From: Flavobacteriales bacterium | GTDB lineage: Bacteria > Bacteroidota > Bacteroidia > Flavobacteriales > Flavobacteriaceae | Direction: 5' to 3' | Assembly (NCBI GenBank): GCA_027067965.1 | Contig: JAMOUV010000015.1 | Location: 51,364-115,363, forward strand | Length of the DNA stretch: 64,000 nucleotides | Shown: piece after piece, positions 53,510 through 63,264 of the stretch | How the letters are laid out: each line of letters opens with the position of its first letter | Position numbering within the stretch: position 1 is the stretch's first letter | The notes under the pieces: generated by a model | Seen by the model: the letters and a program-made list of their open reading frames with translations, nothing else | The model's database searches: none | What the model was told of the DNA's origin: nothing | Program-made: the position numbers and the translations under genes

Positions 53510-54808
53510 GTGATTCATACGAAGAAGAAAAAAGTGAATATTATTACACTGGGTTGTTCGAAAAATTTGGTGGATAGCGAAATACTTTCCGGACAATTGC
53601 GTCAAGGACCGTACGAAGTAGTCCATGAAGATGAAAAAGATTCGGATATCATCATTATCAATACATGCGGCTTTATTCATGATGCCAAAGAAGAATCCAT
53701 TCATACCATTTTGGAATATGTCCGTTTAAGGCAAGAAGGTAATATCGAAAAACTTATTGTAACCGGCTGCCTGAGCGAACGTTATAAACAGGAATTACCC
53801 GAAGAAATTCCCGAAGTGGATGCCTATTTCGGCAATCATCATTTGAAAGAGATTTTGGCTTATCTCAAAACGGATTTCAAAAAGGAATTGATTGGCGAAC
53901 GGCTCCTTGCCACCCCTTCGCATTATGCTTACTTGAAAATTTCGGAAGGTTGCGACCGGCATTGTTCGTTTTGTGCCATTCCACGTATCAGAGGCAATCA
54001 TGTATCGGTTCCCATAGAACAATTGGTAGCCGAAGCCCGCCGATTGGCAGCCAAAGGCGTGAAGGAGTTGATTTTAATCGCGCAGGATTTGACATTTTAC
54101 GGTTTGGATATTTACGGCAAGAGAAAATTGGCCGAATTGCTCCGGCACCTTGCCCGGGTGGAAGGAATCGAATGGATTCGATTGCATTATATGTATCCCG
54201 CCGGCTTCCCGGAAGATGTATTTGATGTCATACGAGACGAACCGAAAATATGTAAATATGTCGATATTCCCTTGCAACATATCGATGAAGATATTCTTCG
54301 TTCGATGAAAAGAGGTGCAGGAGAAAAAACCACACGGCGGTTATTGAAAAAAATGAAGGAGAAAATTCCCGGCATTCATATCCGCACCACTTTTATCGTG
54401 GGATATCCCGGCGAAACCGAAGAAAAATTTCAAAAATTAATGGATTTTGTACGGGAAATGCAATTCGACCGGGTGGGTGTTTTTACCTATTCGCACGAAG
54501 AAGACACGGCGGCATTCCGGTTGAAAGACGACATTCCCGAATACATAAAAGAAGAGAGAAAAAAACGTTTGATGGAACTTCAAAAGGAAATTTCCGAACA
54601 AAAAAACAAAGCCAAAATCGGCAAACGCATGCGTGTTTTGATCGACGCCCGTTATGGCAACGAATATATAGCCAGAACGGAATTCGACTCGCCCGAAGTG
54701 GATAACGAAGTACATATTATTACAGATAGCATATTAAGCCCGGGAAAATTCATCGATATTGAAATCACCGGGGCGGACGCTTATACTTTATGGGGAAAAC
54801 CCGTGTAG
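53510..54808 (+). CDS. rimO: Ribosomal protein S12 methylthiotransferase RimO
   Basis: RimO adds a methylthio group to the conserved aspartate of ribosomal protein S12. The 432-residue protein starts with GTG at 53510. It has the N-terminal iron-sulfur cluster cysteines Cys16 (LGCSKN), Cys53 (NTCGFI) and Cys87 (TGCLSER), and the radical-SAM motif with Cys148, Cys152 and Cys155 (EGCDRHCSFCAIPRIRG). A C-terminal TRAM domain (about 370-432, GKRMRVLIDARYGNEYIARTEFDSPEVDNEV) follows. The DSPEVDNEV stretch distinguishes RimO from MiaB. It stands alone and is divergent from greA. Confidence 0.95.
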   Translation: MIHTKKKKVNIITLGCSKNLVDSEILSGQLRQGPYEVVHEDEKDSDIIIINTCGFIHDAKEESIHTILEYVRLRQEGNIEKLIVTGCLSERYKQELPEEIPEVDAYFGNHHLKEILAYLKTDFKKELIGERLLATPSHYAYLKISEGCDRHCSFCAIPRIRGNHVSVPIEQLVAEARRLAAKGVKELILIAQDLTFYGLDIYGKRKLAELLRHLARVEGIEWIRLHYMYPAGFPEDVFDVIRDEPKICKYVDIPLQHIDEDILRSMKRGAGEKTTRRLLKKMKEKIPGIHIRTTFIVGYPGETEEKFQKLMDFVREMQFDRVGVFTYSHEEDTAAFRLKDDIPEYIKEERKKRLMELQKEISEQKNKAKIGKRMRVLIDARYGNEYIARTEFDSPEVDNEVHIITDSILSPGKFIDIEITGADAYTLWGKPV

Positions 54809-54981
54809 TTTTTAAATAAATTCCATCCATTTATCAAAATTTTTAAATGCATTTTATCGCAAAAACAAGTAGTTCTTGCAAGAGAATCATTATCCGGTCT
54901 TACAAATAAGCCCGATTTATAATTCAAAAAAGTTCAAATAAATTAAAAATTTTCTTAACTTTATTTCCATAAAAACTTAAA

Positions 54982-56877
54982 ATGCGTTTTTTATTCACTT
55001 TTTTATACCTCGGATGGAGTATTTTTGCTCTTCAGGCACAAAATACCGTTTCGGAAACCACCGAAAAAGATGCCGATGCCATTATTACATTCGATGACTT
55101 GGATATCGAATTGGTAAACCGCAGCAAAATGATCATACGGCGAAAAGCAAGTATCACCGTTTTAAATAAAAAAGGCGATCATTTTTCCAGCTTGATTTTA
55201 TTTTATGATACCCAAAATCGCATCAAGGATGTTCGTGCGGAAATATATGACAAGGAAGGAAACCTTATTAAAAAAATTCAAAAGTCGGATTTCGAAGACC
55301 TTTCCGCCACCGATCATCAAACCTTATACTCCGATGACCGGGTGCTTTATTATAAATATTTACCGAACGATTATCCTTATACCATCCGGTATGAATACGA
55401 AATGATCAACAAAAATACGGCTTTTATTCCCGCATGGCATCCGGTGGCTTCTTCCGGTACGGCGGTCAAAAAAAGCACTTATTCATTCAGATATCCCGAC
55501 TCTTCGTTTGAAGTACAGAAATTGGAAAAAAATTTGGATACTTTCAATGTGTACCGGAGTTCGGAACCGGGTTGGATCAGATATATGATTTCGGACATAA
55601 GTCCCATTCGGCGTGAAACCTTAGGTCCTCCTTTGGAAGAAGTAACGCCTTGGGTAAAGATAGCCATAGATAAATTTTATTTGGCCGGAAAAGAAGGCGA
55701 AGCCGGCAGTTGGAAAAAATTAGGGGCTTGGATGTATGACAAACTTCTGAAACCTCGAAATAATTTACCGGAAAGCACCGTTTCCGCCATCCGGAAAATG
55801 GTTCAAAACATATCCGACCCCATGGAGCGGGCAAAAGTGGTTTATGAATACATGCAGAAAAAAACGCGATACATCAATGTAGCCATCGGTATAGGCGGGT
55901 GGCAACCCATGCGTACCGCCGATGTGGACCGCTTGGGCTACGGAGATTGCAAAGCGCTTACCTATTATACCCTCTCTCTCATGGAAGCGGCCGGCGTAGA
56001 GGCCTATTATACCGTCGTTTATGCCGGGAGTTCCTACAAAAAAAATATTGAAAAAGATTTGGTGGCCATTCAAGGCAATCATGCCATACTTTGTCTGCCG
56101 AATGAAAACGACACGATATGGTTGGAATGTACCAATCACAAACTTCCTTTCGGACACAAAAACAGTTTCACCGACGACCGGGATGTATGGGTAGTGATGC
56201 CCGGCGACGGAAAAATAAGGCATACCGATACTTATTCACCGGAGGAAAATTTATTGGAAATCGAAGGAGAATTCGAATTAGCCGAAAACGGAGATTTGAA
56301 AGGAAAGGCCAAATGGCAAAGTTACGGCACGCAATATGAAAACTTCTTGTCTTATTTCGATGCTTTGTCTCCCGACGAATTAAAAAAACATGCAAAAGAA
56401 TATCTGGGATACTTACATAATTTGAATATTTCGGAGATTGAAGCCACCAACAACAAAAATGAAAAAAAATTCGAATTGGACATCGCCCTTTCCGCCGAGC
56501 ATTATGCCACTGAGAATCCCGACGGCAGCATGATTATGAATTTAAATGTATTGAACAGAAATAATTTTGTCCCCAAACGCGAACCCGACCGGAAAACTTC
56601 ATTCGAAATTCTGCGTGGTTATAAAGATTCGGATACCTATATCATCCGGCTTCCTTCGGCATACCGGCCCGAAAGTTTACCGCAACCCGTCCGAATCGAA
56701 AATCAATTCGGTAAATACATCGTGGAAATAGAAGAATTGCCCGGGAACCGAATCAAGTATTCTCGAATTATTATTTTGAATAAAGGAAAATATCCGAAGG
56801 ATTTGTATGAAAAATATCGCAAGTTCCGCAAAAAAATAAGAAAACTTGAAAATATAAAAATTCTACTCATAAAATAA
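54982..56877 (+). CDS. DUF3857/transglutaminase-like secreted protein
   Basis: The 631-residue protein has a signal peptide (about 1-19, LQAQ), then a DUF3857 domain (about 35-215, DDRVLYYKYLPNDYPYTIRYEYEM). A transglutaminase-like domain (about 270-400) has Cys323 in GYGDCKALTYY and His367 in GNHAIL. The third catalytic position is Glu (TIWLECTN) rather than the usual Asp. A C-terminal DUF3858-like beta region completes it. The fold can cleave or form amide bonds; no substrate is known. It is followed six bases later by a paralogue. Confidence 0.82.
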   Translation: MRFLFTFLYLGWSIFALQAQNTVSETTEKDADAIITFDDLDIELVNRSKMIIRRKASITVLNKKGDHFSSLILFYDTQNRIKDVRAEIYDKEGNLIKKIQKSDFEDLSATDHQTLYSDDRVLYYKYLPNDYPYTIRYEYEMINKNTAFIPAWHPVASSGTAVKKSTYSFRYPDSSFEVQKLEKNLDTFNVYRSSEPGWIRYMISDISPIRRETLGPPLEEVTPWVKIAIDKFYLAGKEGEAGSWKKLGAWMYDKLLKPRNNLPESTVSAIRKMVQNISDPMERAKVVYEYMQKKTRYINVAIGIGGWQPMRTADVDRLGYGDCKALTYYTLSLMEAAGVEAYYTVVYAGSSYKKNIEKDLVAIQGNHAILCLPNENDTIWLECTNHKLPFGHKNSFTDDRDVWVVMPGDGKIRHTDTYSPEENLLEIEGEFELAENGDLKGKAKWQSYGTQYENFLSYFDALSPDELKKHAKEYLGYLHNLNISEIEATNNKNEKKFELDIALSAEHYATENPDGSMIMNLNVLNRNNFVPKREPDRKTSFEILRGYKDSDTYIIRLPSAYRPESLPQPVRIENQFGKYIVEIEELPGNRIKYSRIIILNKGKYPKDLYEKYRKFRKKIRKLENIKILLIK

Positions 56878-56883
56878 CGGCTC

Positions 56884-58890
56884 ATGAAAAAACTAATCGT
56901 TCTTGGCTTCGGGCTTCTGTTCTTTAGCATACATGCCCAAACTTATAAATTCGGCAAGGTATCCAAATCGGAATTATCGGAAAAACAATATCCGTCCGAT
57001 ACCAGTGCCCATGCCACTATATTGTATATGGAAAGAATTTCCACTTATAATTTTTCTCCTGATAAAGGATTTTATTTGAATGAAGAATATTACATGAGAT
57101 TAAAAATTTATAATAAAGAAGGGTTTGACAAGGCCACCGTAGAAATTCCCGTTTTTCACTCGGAAGGAGAAACCGAAAAAGTCACGGGTATAAAAGGAGT
57201 AACTTATAATTTACAAAACGGCAAAATCATCAAAACCAAACTCTCGAAAGATGCGGTTTTCAAAGAAAAAAAGAATAAATATTATGACATTTATAAATTT
57301 ACATTGCCTGACATCAAGCCCGGCTCGGTAGTCGAATGGAAATATACTTTTCAGACACCTTATATAAAAAGTTTGGACGAAGTCGTATTACAAGAAGACA
57401 TCCCCATAAAAAAATTACTTACTAAAATTTACATTCCGGAATTTTTCGTTTATAACATCCAATATAAAGGATATTTGCCCGTGCCAAGCATCAAAAAAGA
57501 TTATAAAACCCGGCGTGCCAACTTTGTTTATGACGACATGGTGAATGCGCCCTTGGGTTATCAAAAGGTACATGGAAATGCCGCATTGGAATTCAAAGAA
57601 GAAATCAATATCATCGAAACCGCCAATGTACCTGCTATAAAAAAAGAACCTTACGCCGGTAATATTAACAATTACAAATCGGGTATTCTTTATGAATTAG
57701 CCCAATTTAAGCGTGATAATCAAATAATAAAAAATTATACCACCACTTGGAAAGATGTGGCGAAAAATTTGAAAGATAATTCCGATTTCGGAAAACAAAT
57801 CCATAAGACAAAACATTTCGAAGATGATTTGGACCCGGTGTTGTCCGGGCTCTCAACGCCGGAAGAAAAAATATCGGCCATCCTTGAATTTGTAAAAAAT
57901 AAAGTCAAATGGAACGAGTATTACGGCAAATATTCCGAAAACGGCATTGCGCAGGCATATAAAAAAGGAAAAGGCAATGTGGCCGATGTGAATTTGAATT
58001 TACTTGCAATGTTAAAATACGCCGGGCTCGATGCGGAGCCGGTCTTGGTGAGCACCATTAATCACGGGATTCCAATGTTCCCTACGGAAAGCGGATTTAA
58101 TTACGTGATTGCCAAAGTGAACTTCAATGGGAAGCATGTGTTATTGGATGCCACGGAAAAGTATTCCTTGCCCGACGTACTCCCCGAAAGAGTTTATAAT
58201 TTTCACGGACTGGTCATCAAAGACGACGGCACAACCGACTGGGTGGATTTATATCCCAAACAACACTCCATCCGACAAACCCGGATTATTGCCCAATTTA
58301 CAGGCGATGAAATCAAAGGCATCGGCAGAACCACGCTGAGCAACAATTTTCTTTTAAGTTATAGAAAAAAAGCCATTGGAAAAAACAAAGACGAATTGCG
58401 CAAATGGATTGACGAAAGAATAGAAGAGGTCGATGTGCTCAATGCCCGGGTATCAAATTTGGAAAATTTATCCAAAAAAATAACGGAGACCATTCAATTC
58501 GAAACGGAATCGTTTTTTGAAGAAATAGGTGATAAAATCTATATTACACCTTTACTCTATAAGCGAAAAAAAGAAAATCCCTTTAAATCGGAAGAACGAC
58601 ACTTTCCCGTATTTTTTAACAAACCATGGGCCGAGTCTATTAACGTCCAATTAAGCATTCCCGAAGATTATAATATTGAAAATATTCCCGCTCCCGTCGA
58701 ATATGCCATGCCCGATGAAATAGGTGTGTTTTCATATTCCGTTACGCCGAAAGGTAATACTCTTATTATCAAATCTACCATAGTAATTAATCATCCGGTG
58801 ATTCAAAAAGCCCATTATAAAGACCTAAAAGAATTTTATAACAAAATCATTTTAAAACAGAACGAAAAAATAATTTTAAAACATAAATAA
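56884..58890 (+). CDS. DUF3857/transglutaminase-like secreted protein lacking the active-site Cys
   Basis: The 668-residue protein has a signal peptide (about 1-18, IHAQ), a DUF3857 region (KFTLPDIKPGSVVEWKYTFQTPYIKSLDEV) and a transglutaminase-like fold (about 310-440). The Cys of the GDC motif is replaced: the segment reads GKGNVADVNLNLLAML (near residue 364). The later LLDATEKYSLPDVLP keeps the Asp. It is therefore probably not a transglutaminase or peptidase, but a binding protein or an enzyme with changed chemistry. It shares an operon with the intact-Cys paralogue and ends at the bidirectional terminator at 58928-58961. Confidence 0.8.
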   Translation: MKKLIVLGFGLLFFSIHAQTYKFGKVSKSELSEKQYPSDTSAHATILYMERISTYNFSPDKGFYLNEEYYMRLKIYNKEGFDKATVEIPVFHSEGETEKVTGIKGVTYNLQNGKIIKTKLSKDAVFKEKKNKYYDIYKFTLPDIKPGSVVEWKYTFQTPYIKSLDEVVLQEDIPIKKLLTKIYIPEFFVYNIQYKGYLPVPSIKKDYKTRRANFVYDDMVNAPLGYQKVHGNAALEFKEEINIIETANVPAIKKEPYAGNINNYKSGILYELAQFKRDNQIIKNYTTTWKDVAKNLKDNSDFGKQIHKTKHFEDDLDPVLSGLSTPEEKISAILEFVKNKVKWNEYYGKYSENGIAQAYKKGKGNVADVNLNLLAMLKYAGLDAEPVLVSTINHGIPMFPTESGFNYVIAKVNFNGKHVLLDATEKYSLPDVLPERVYNFHGLVIKDDGTTDWVDLYPKQHSIRQTRIIAQFTGDEIKGIGRTTLSNNFLLSYRKKAIGKNKDELRKWIDERIEEVDVLNARVSNLENLSKKITETIQFETESFFEEIGDKIYITPLLYKRKKENPFKSEERHFPVFFNKPWAESINVQLSIPEDYNIENIPAPVEYAMPDEIGVFSYSVTPKGNTLIIKSTIVINHPVIQKAHYKDLKEFYNKIILKQNEKIILKHK

Positions 58891-58927
58891 AAAGGATTTT
58901 ATTTATAAAATCAGTTGTTTGAAATAA

Positions 58928-58961
58928 AAAAATCCCGCCTTCGGTTGAAGGCGGGATTTTT
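58928..58961. terminator. Bidirectional intrinsic terminator between convergent genes
   Basis: A perfect 15-bp stem (58928-58942 with 58947-58961) with a GGTT loop; A-run and T-run on either side serve both the DUF3857 pair (plus) and gltA (minus). Confidence 0.85.
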
Positions 58962-58980
58962 AATTCATAGTCGAATCGAA

Positions 58981-60288
58981 TTATCGTTTATCAATCGGCA
59001 CATAATGTCTCGGCGTGCTTCCTACATATAACTGACGGGGACGTCCGATGGGTTCTTTATTTTCACGCATTTCTTTCCATTGAGCAATCCAACCGGGCAA
59101 ACGGCCGATAGCAAACATCACGGTAAACATTTCGGTGGGAATTCCCAATGCACGATAGATAATTCCACTATAAAAGTCCACATTAGGGAATAATTTGCGG
59201 GCTTGGAAATATTCGTCTTTCAATGCCGCTTCTTCCAATGTTTTGGCAATATCGAGAAGCGGGTCGCTCACTTTCAATTCCGCCAAAACTTTATCGGCAT
59301 ATTGCTTAATGAAACGAGCTCGCGGATCGTAATTTTTGTAAACCCTGTGACCGAATCCCATCAAACGGAATGGATCGTTTTTATCTTTGGCTTTGTTGAT
59401 ATATTTCTGTACATCGCCACCGTCTTGACGAATTTGTTCAAGCATTTCCAAAACCGCTTGGTTGGCACCACCGTGAAGCGGTCCCCAAAGTGCGGAAACT
59501 CCGCCCGAAATGGCTGCAAACAATCCTGCATGCGACGAACCTATCAACCGTACCGTCGAAGTGGAACAGTTTTGTTCATGATCGGCATGAAGAATTAAAA
59601 GCTTATCCAATGCCTCGGCGGATACTTCATTGACTTTGTAGGGTTCCATCGGTTTTTCAAACATCATTTTCAACAAATTGCCCGTATAGTTCAAACGGCT
59701 ATCGGCATAAGTCAAAGGCCAGCCGTTGCGTTTGCGCATTGCCCATGCACCTAAAATGGGAAATTTTCCCAATAACCGCACAATGATTTTGTAAAGTTCT
59801 TCCTTGTCATTGAAATCCACATTTACAGGATAAAATGCGGTAAGCGCACTGGTCATCGAAGAAAGAATACCCATAGGATGGGCCGAACGGGGAAATCCGT
59901 CGATGATATTTTTCATTTCCTCATTGACAAATGATTTGTCTTTAATATCCGCTACGAACTTTTCGTACTGTGCTTTAGTGGGCAATTCGCCGAAAATCAA
60001 AAGATACGCTACTTCCAAAAAATCCGATTTTTCGGCTAATTCTTCGATAGGATACCCTCGATATAACAATACGCCTTCCTCGCCGTTAATATAGGTGATT
60101 TTACTTACTGTTGAAGCGGTATTTTTATAACCGGGATCCAAAGTAACCACACCTCCCGAATCGGCACGCAATCTTTTGATATCAATGGCTTTGTCTCCCA
60201 TTGTTCCGGTTCGTACCGGAAATTCTAATTCTTTACCGTCCACTACCAATACGGCTTTTTCTTCTTCCATTATATTTGACTCTTTCAT
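58981..60288 (-). CDS. gltA: Citrate synthase
   Basis: Citrate synthase condenses acetyl-CoA and oxaloacetate, the entry step of the TCA cycle. The 435-residue protein is of the hexameric Gram-negative type. It has an N-terminal beta domain (TGTMGDKAIDIKRLRADSGGVVTLDPGYKNTAS) and the catalytic residues His272 (WGPLHGGANQ), His314 (GFGHRVYKNYDPRA) and Asp371 (NVDFYSG). The start is the ATG at 60288; an alternative lies six codons inside. It follows the acylphosphatase gene by 12 bases and may share its promoter. It ends at the shared terminator at 58928-58961. Confidence 0.96.
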   Translation of the reverse strand: MKESNIMEEEKAVLVVDGKELEFPVRTGTMGDKAIDIKRLRADSGGVVTLDPGYKNTASTVSKITYINGEEGVLLYRGYPIEELAEKSDFLEVAYLLIFGELPTKAQYEKFVADIKDKSFVNEEMKNIIDGFPRSAHPMGILSSMTSALTAFYPVNVDFNDKEELYKIIVRLLGKFPILGAWAMRKRNGWPLTYADSRLNYTGNLLKMMFEKPMEPYKVNEVSAEALDKLLILHADHEQNCSTSTVRLIGSSHAGLFAAISGGVSALWGPLHGGANQAVLEMLEQIRQDGGDVQKYINKAKDKNDPFRLMGFGHRVYKNYDPRARFIKQYADKVLAELKVSDPLLDIAKTLEEAALKDEYFQARKLFPNVDFYSGIIYRALGIPTEMFTVMFAIGRLPGWIAQWKEMRENKEPIGRPRQLYVGSTPRHYVPIDKR

Positions 60289-60300
60289 AGTTATTTGGTT

Positions 60301-60573
60301 TTAATAAATGATTTCAAAATTAGAATAATTTTTGACCGGCATTTCTTCAGTAATCACCTCTTCTACTATTGACATCGGCGAACCCTCGTACAACCACCGC
60401 TTAAACCGGTTCAAAGCATCTTCATCTCCTTCGGCTTCCACATACACACTTCCGTCCGGTTCATTCTTTACTATACCCGTAATACCAAGTTCACGGGCTT
60501 TATCCCGGGTGTATTTTCTAAACCAAACTCCTTGCACTTTGCCAAGGATTCGGGCTTTAAATGCTCTTTTCAT
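60301..60573 (-). CDS. acyP: Acylphosphatase
   Basis: Acylphosphatase hydrolyses carboxyl-phosphate bonds such as acetyl phosphate and 1,3-bisphosphoglycerate. The 90-residue protein has the catalytic Arg in GKVQGVWFRKYT and the catalytic Asn in ITGIVKNEPDGSVYVEAEG. The size is typical. It precedes gltA on the same strand, 12 bases apart, with a TAATTTTG promoter in front. Confidence 0.93.
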   Translation of the reverse strand: MKRAFKARILGKVQGVWFRKYTRDKARELGITGIVKNEPDGSVYVEAEGDEDALNRFKRWLYEGSPMSIVEEVITEEMPVKNYSNFEIIY

Positions 60574-60583
60574 TATCTTATAT

Positions 60584-60591
60584 CAAAATTA
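60584..60591 (-). promoter_or_regulatory. Promoter of acyP-gltA
   Basis: TAATTTTG on the minus strand matches TAnnTTTG, about 11 bases before the acyP start. Confidence 0.5.
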
Positions 60592-60628
60592 TTAAGTATT
60601 CAAGGAAAATTAAATGACCAAAAGCATT

Positions 60629-61678
60629 TTATTTCCATTTTCGAGGATATAAAATTTTTATTTCAAATATTTTATCCCAATTTTTTCCCGTTACAAAAAG
60701 GGTGCCCCGTTTTTTATGATAAGCAATACCGTTCAATACATCCAAATCGGGATGTTTTTTTATATTTTTCAAAAGTTCCGCTAAATCCAAAACGGCTTCC
60801 ACTTCCCCGGATCGGGGATTGATAACCGCCAAGGCATTTTTCATCCAAATATTGGTAAAAATCTTCCCTTCCACCCATTCCAATTCATTGATTCTTTTAA
60901 TCTTATTTTTGTAAGCATATACATTAAAATAATCGGTTTCTTTTAGGGTAACCGGATCCAAAATCCATATTTTTTCCGTACCGTCGGATTTATAAATAAC
61001 TTTTTCATCATGACAAAGCCCCCATCCTTCTTTACTTTTTTCATAAGGAAATTCCCCTACGCGATTAAAATTCCGGTCGAATATAAAACCTTTTTTATTT
61101 TGCCAAGTAAGTACAATTATACTGTCGTGCCATACGGTTAGCCCTTCTGCAAAAATCTTATCATCGAATGAATAGTTTTTCAATACCCTTCCGCTTTGAA
61201 AATCTACCTTACGCAAACTCGATTGACCGTATTGGCCCGTACTCTCAAACAAGGTATCTCCGTCAAATTCCAAACCTTGGGTAAAAGCATGCATATCATG
61301 GGGATATTCGGCTACCAGTTCATATGACAATTTTACAGGCGGATTTCCTGCAAAAAGAGTAAACTTTTCTTTAATAACTTGCCGGGAACCGTCGGGAAAT
61401 TCAAATAAAAACGTAATATCATGACTGCCGAGTCGCAAACCCATTTTTCCCGGCAAAATAACCGTATCACCAATCCGTGCGCCACCGTTTATAACTCCAT
61501 CCACTTTAAAACTTATGGCCTTTACATCGGATGATTTTACATTTTCAAAAATAATGACCGGTGATTTACCATGATGCCATTTGGTGGGAAATTCCTTTAT
61601 TTTCACCCGTTTTTCCTGACAAGAAATTAAAATACCGATTCCGGCAAGCCACCACAAAAATTTGAAAAAAGATTTCAT
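60629..61678 (-). CDS. Glutaminyl-peptide cyclotransferase, beta-propeller type, lipoprotein
   Basis: The 349-residue protein has a lipoprotein signal (WWLAGIGILISC, Cys at about 20), a small Ig-like region (about 40-105) and a five-bladed propeller. The QC signature includes YPHDMHAFTQGLEFDGDTLFESTGQYGQSSLRKVD, KIFAEGLTVWHDSIIVLTWQNKKGFIFD and INELEWVEGKIFTNIWMKNALAVINPRSG. It converts N-terminal Gln of peptides to pyroglutamate. It is the last gene of the minus-strand unit that begins next to rnpB. Confidence 0.9.
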   Translation of the reverse strand: MKSFFKFLWWLAGIGILISCQEKRVKIKEFPTKWHHGKSPVIIFENVKSSDVKAISFKVDGVINGGARIGDTVILPGKMGLRLGSHDITFLFEFPDGSRQVIKEKFTLFAGNPPVKLSYELVAEYPHDMHAFTQGLEFDGDTLFESTGQYGQSSLRKVDFQSGRVLKNYSFDDKIFAEGLTVWHDSIIVLTWQNKKGFIFDRNFNRVGEFPYEKSKEGWGLCHDEKVIYKSDGTEKIWILDPVTLKETDYFNVYAYKNKIKRINELEWVEGKIFTNIWMKNALAVINPRSGEVEAVLDLAELLKNIKKHPDLDVLNGIAYHKKRGTLFVTGKNWDKIFEIKILYPRKWK

Positions 61679-61703
61679 TGGTCGTATTTTTTAATTGTTC
61701 AAT

Positions 61704-62255
61704 TTACAATTTTTTAACCAAGTAACGCCAGGGCTTATGCTTCCATTCTCCGGCATAATCCACCCCGATTCTGGGAGTTTGAATAATTTCCGCAGGAACA
61801 ATTCCCGATTCTTCCACCCATAGGCCGGATGATTGATGTAAAGGTTTCCGATTTAAAGTTCTTGTAATTCTAAAACCACGAGTAAGTTTGCCGGGGCCGT
61901 CGGTTTTCATATCAAGCGAAACGAATTTTCCGTCTTGAAAAATTTGCGCCCGCATCACTCCGCGAATAAGTACTGCAGCCGGAAAACCTTCGGGCATAGT
62001 GGTGAAGTTCAACATATCGTACATCCCGTAGATGAGATAAACATATATTTTACCTCCTTCTTCAAACATCACACCGGTCCGGGCGGTTTTGCCCTTGGAA
62101 CAATGGCAAGCCGAATCGTCTTTACCATGATATGCTTCGGTTTCCGAAATAATACCGCGAAATAATTTACCATCGATTTTACGATAAAGATATTTACCCA
62201 ATAATTCTTTGGCTACAAGGCGAGTATCTCGAATAAAAAAATCCTTATCCAGCAT
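61704..62255 (-). CDS. DNA-3-methyladenine glycosylase (AAG/MPG type)
   Basis: The 183-residue protein removes alkylated purines from DNA. AAG family motifs are LVAKELLGKYLYRK, ISETEAYHGKDDSACHCSKGKTART (catalytic Glu), GGKIYVYLIYGMYDMLNF and TDGPGKLTRGFRIT. No helix-hairpin-helix. It overlaps the sirtuin gene by 11 bases and is followed by the cyclotransferase gene 25 bases later. The repair enzyme is likely cotranscribed with the deacylase; a functional link is not established. Confidence 0.92.
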   Translation of the reverse strand: MLDKDFFIRDTRLVAKELLGKYLYRKIDGKLFRGIISETEAYHGKDDSACHCSKGKTARTGVMFEEGGKIYVYLIYGMYDMLNFTTMPEGFPAAVLIRGVMRAQIFQDGKFVSLDMKTDGPGKLTRGFRITRTLNRKPLHQSSGLWVEESGIVPAEIIQTPRIGVDYAGEWKHKPWRYLVKKL

Positions 62256-62952
62256 ATTTCTCGATCAATTTCTTCACCAAAGGAGGAACCGCTTCCACGG
62301 CGGTTCGGGGTATAATTTCAATCGGATGATGAAACACCGAAGCAGGTTTCGGATCGATATAATATACAGGCACACCGGCTTTCAAATAAAATATTAGTCC
62401 CGCCGCGGGATAGACCTGCATGCTTGTGCCGACAATAATATATATGTCCGCTTGTGAGGTAAGATCTACCGCTTGACTGATAGCCGGAACGGGCTCGCCG
62501 AACCACACAATATGAGGCCGCAATTGAGCGCCGTCTTCCGCCAAATCGCCTAAATGTAAATCGTCTTCCCATTCATAAATCAATTCAGGATTCTTTTCGC
62601 TTCTAACCTTTTTCAATTCACCATGCAAATGTAATACATTCTTACTGCCGGCACGTTCATGTAAATCATCTACATTTTGTGTAATGACATAGGTATCGAA
62701 ATACTTTTCCAATTCGGCCAATGCATAGTGAGCCGCATTGGGTTTTACTTCCTTTAATTTTCTTCGACGTAAATTATAAAAATCCAATACCAATTGAGGA
62801 TTACGTTCCCATGCTTCGGGCGAGGCCACGTCTTCAATTCGATATTGCTGCCAATACCCACCCAAATCACGAAAGGTCGGAATACCGCTCTCTTTGGATA
62901 TACCCGCACCTGTTAATATGACAATAAAAGGTCTTTTGGAAGATTTATTCAT
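62245..62952 (-). CDS. cobB: Sirtuin-type NAD-dependent protein deacylase, no zinc cysteines
   Basis: The 235-residue protein has the NAD loop LTGAGISKESGIPTFRD, the TQNVDDLHERAG motif, the catalytic His in LHLHGELKK, and YIIVGTSMQVYPAAGL. The residues YNLRRRKL match the Tyr-xx-Arg pair of SIRT5-like enzymes that remove acidic acyl groups (succinyl, malonyl). The four cysteines that bind structural zinc are absent, as in many Bacteroidota homologues. It overlaps the upstream 100-residue gene by 8 bases and the glycosylase gene by 11 bases. Confidence 0.9.
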   Translation of the reverse strand: MNKSSKRPFIVILTGAGISKESGIPTFRDLGGYWQQYRIEDVASPEAWERNPQLVLDFYNLRRRKLKEVKPNAAHYALAELEKYFDTYVITQNVDDLHERAGSKNVLHLHGELKKVRSEKNPELIYEWEDDLHLGDLAEDGAQLRPHIVWFGEPVPAISQAVDLTSQADIYIIVGTSMQVYPAAGLIFYLKAGVPVYYIDPKPASVFHHPIEIIPRTAVEAVPPLVKKLIEKYAG

Positions 62953-63247
62953 TTGGTGGAGTTTTCATTAAGGGACGTAATTTCTTTAATAACTCGATGA
63001 TTTCATATTCCTCTTCCGAAAATAAATAATTCATCATGGAGTCCCAATTATCACAATCCATCACTATAAAGGAAACATCCTCTTTATGAGGACTTGTGAT
63101 GCGAGCTATTTTGTTGAATTTAACCGGTTTTTTCTTAGAAGCGGAAGTCAATAAATACCCTTCCAATACGGAAGGAAGCGGATCCGTTTTATTGTAAATT
63201 TCTACCGTAAAATCAATTCCGTTGATACGATAATGATGAACTTCCAT
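62945..63247 (-). CDS. Unknown conserved-looking small protein, 100 residues
   Basis: I do not recognise this product. It reads as a compact alpha/beta protein with a charged N-terminal strand (EVHHYRINGIDFTVEIYNK), a central basic loop and an amphipathic C-terminal helix (EEEYEIIELLKKLRPLM). No signal peptide or membrane segment. Eight bases overlap with the sirtuin start support translation in an operon. It begins 17 bases after the 3' end of the RNase P RNA. Confidence 0.6.
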   Translation of the reverse strand: MEVHHYRINGIDFTVEIYNKTDPLPSVLEGYLLTSASKKKPVKFNKIARITSPHKEDVSFIVMDCDNWDSMMNYLFSEEEYEIIELLKKLRPLMKTPPNE

Positions 63248-63264
63248 AAAGCATTAAAAATAAA

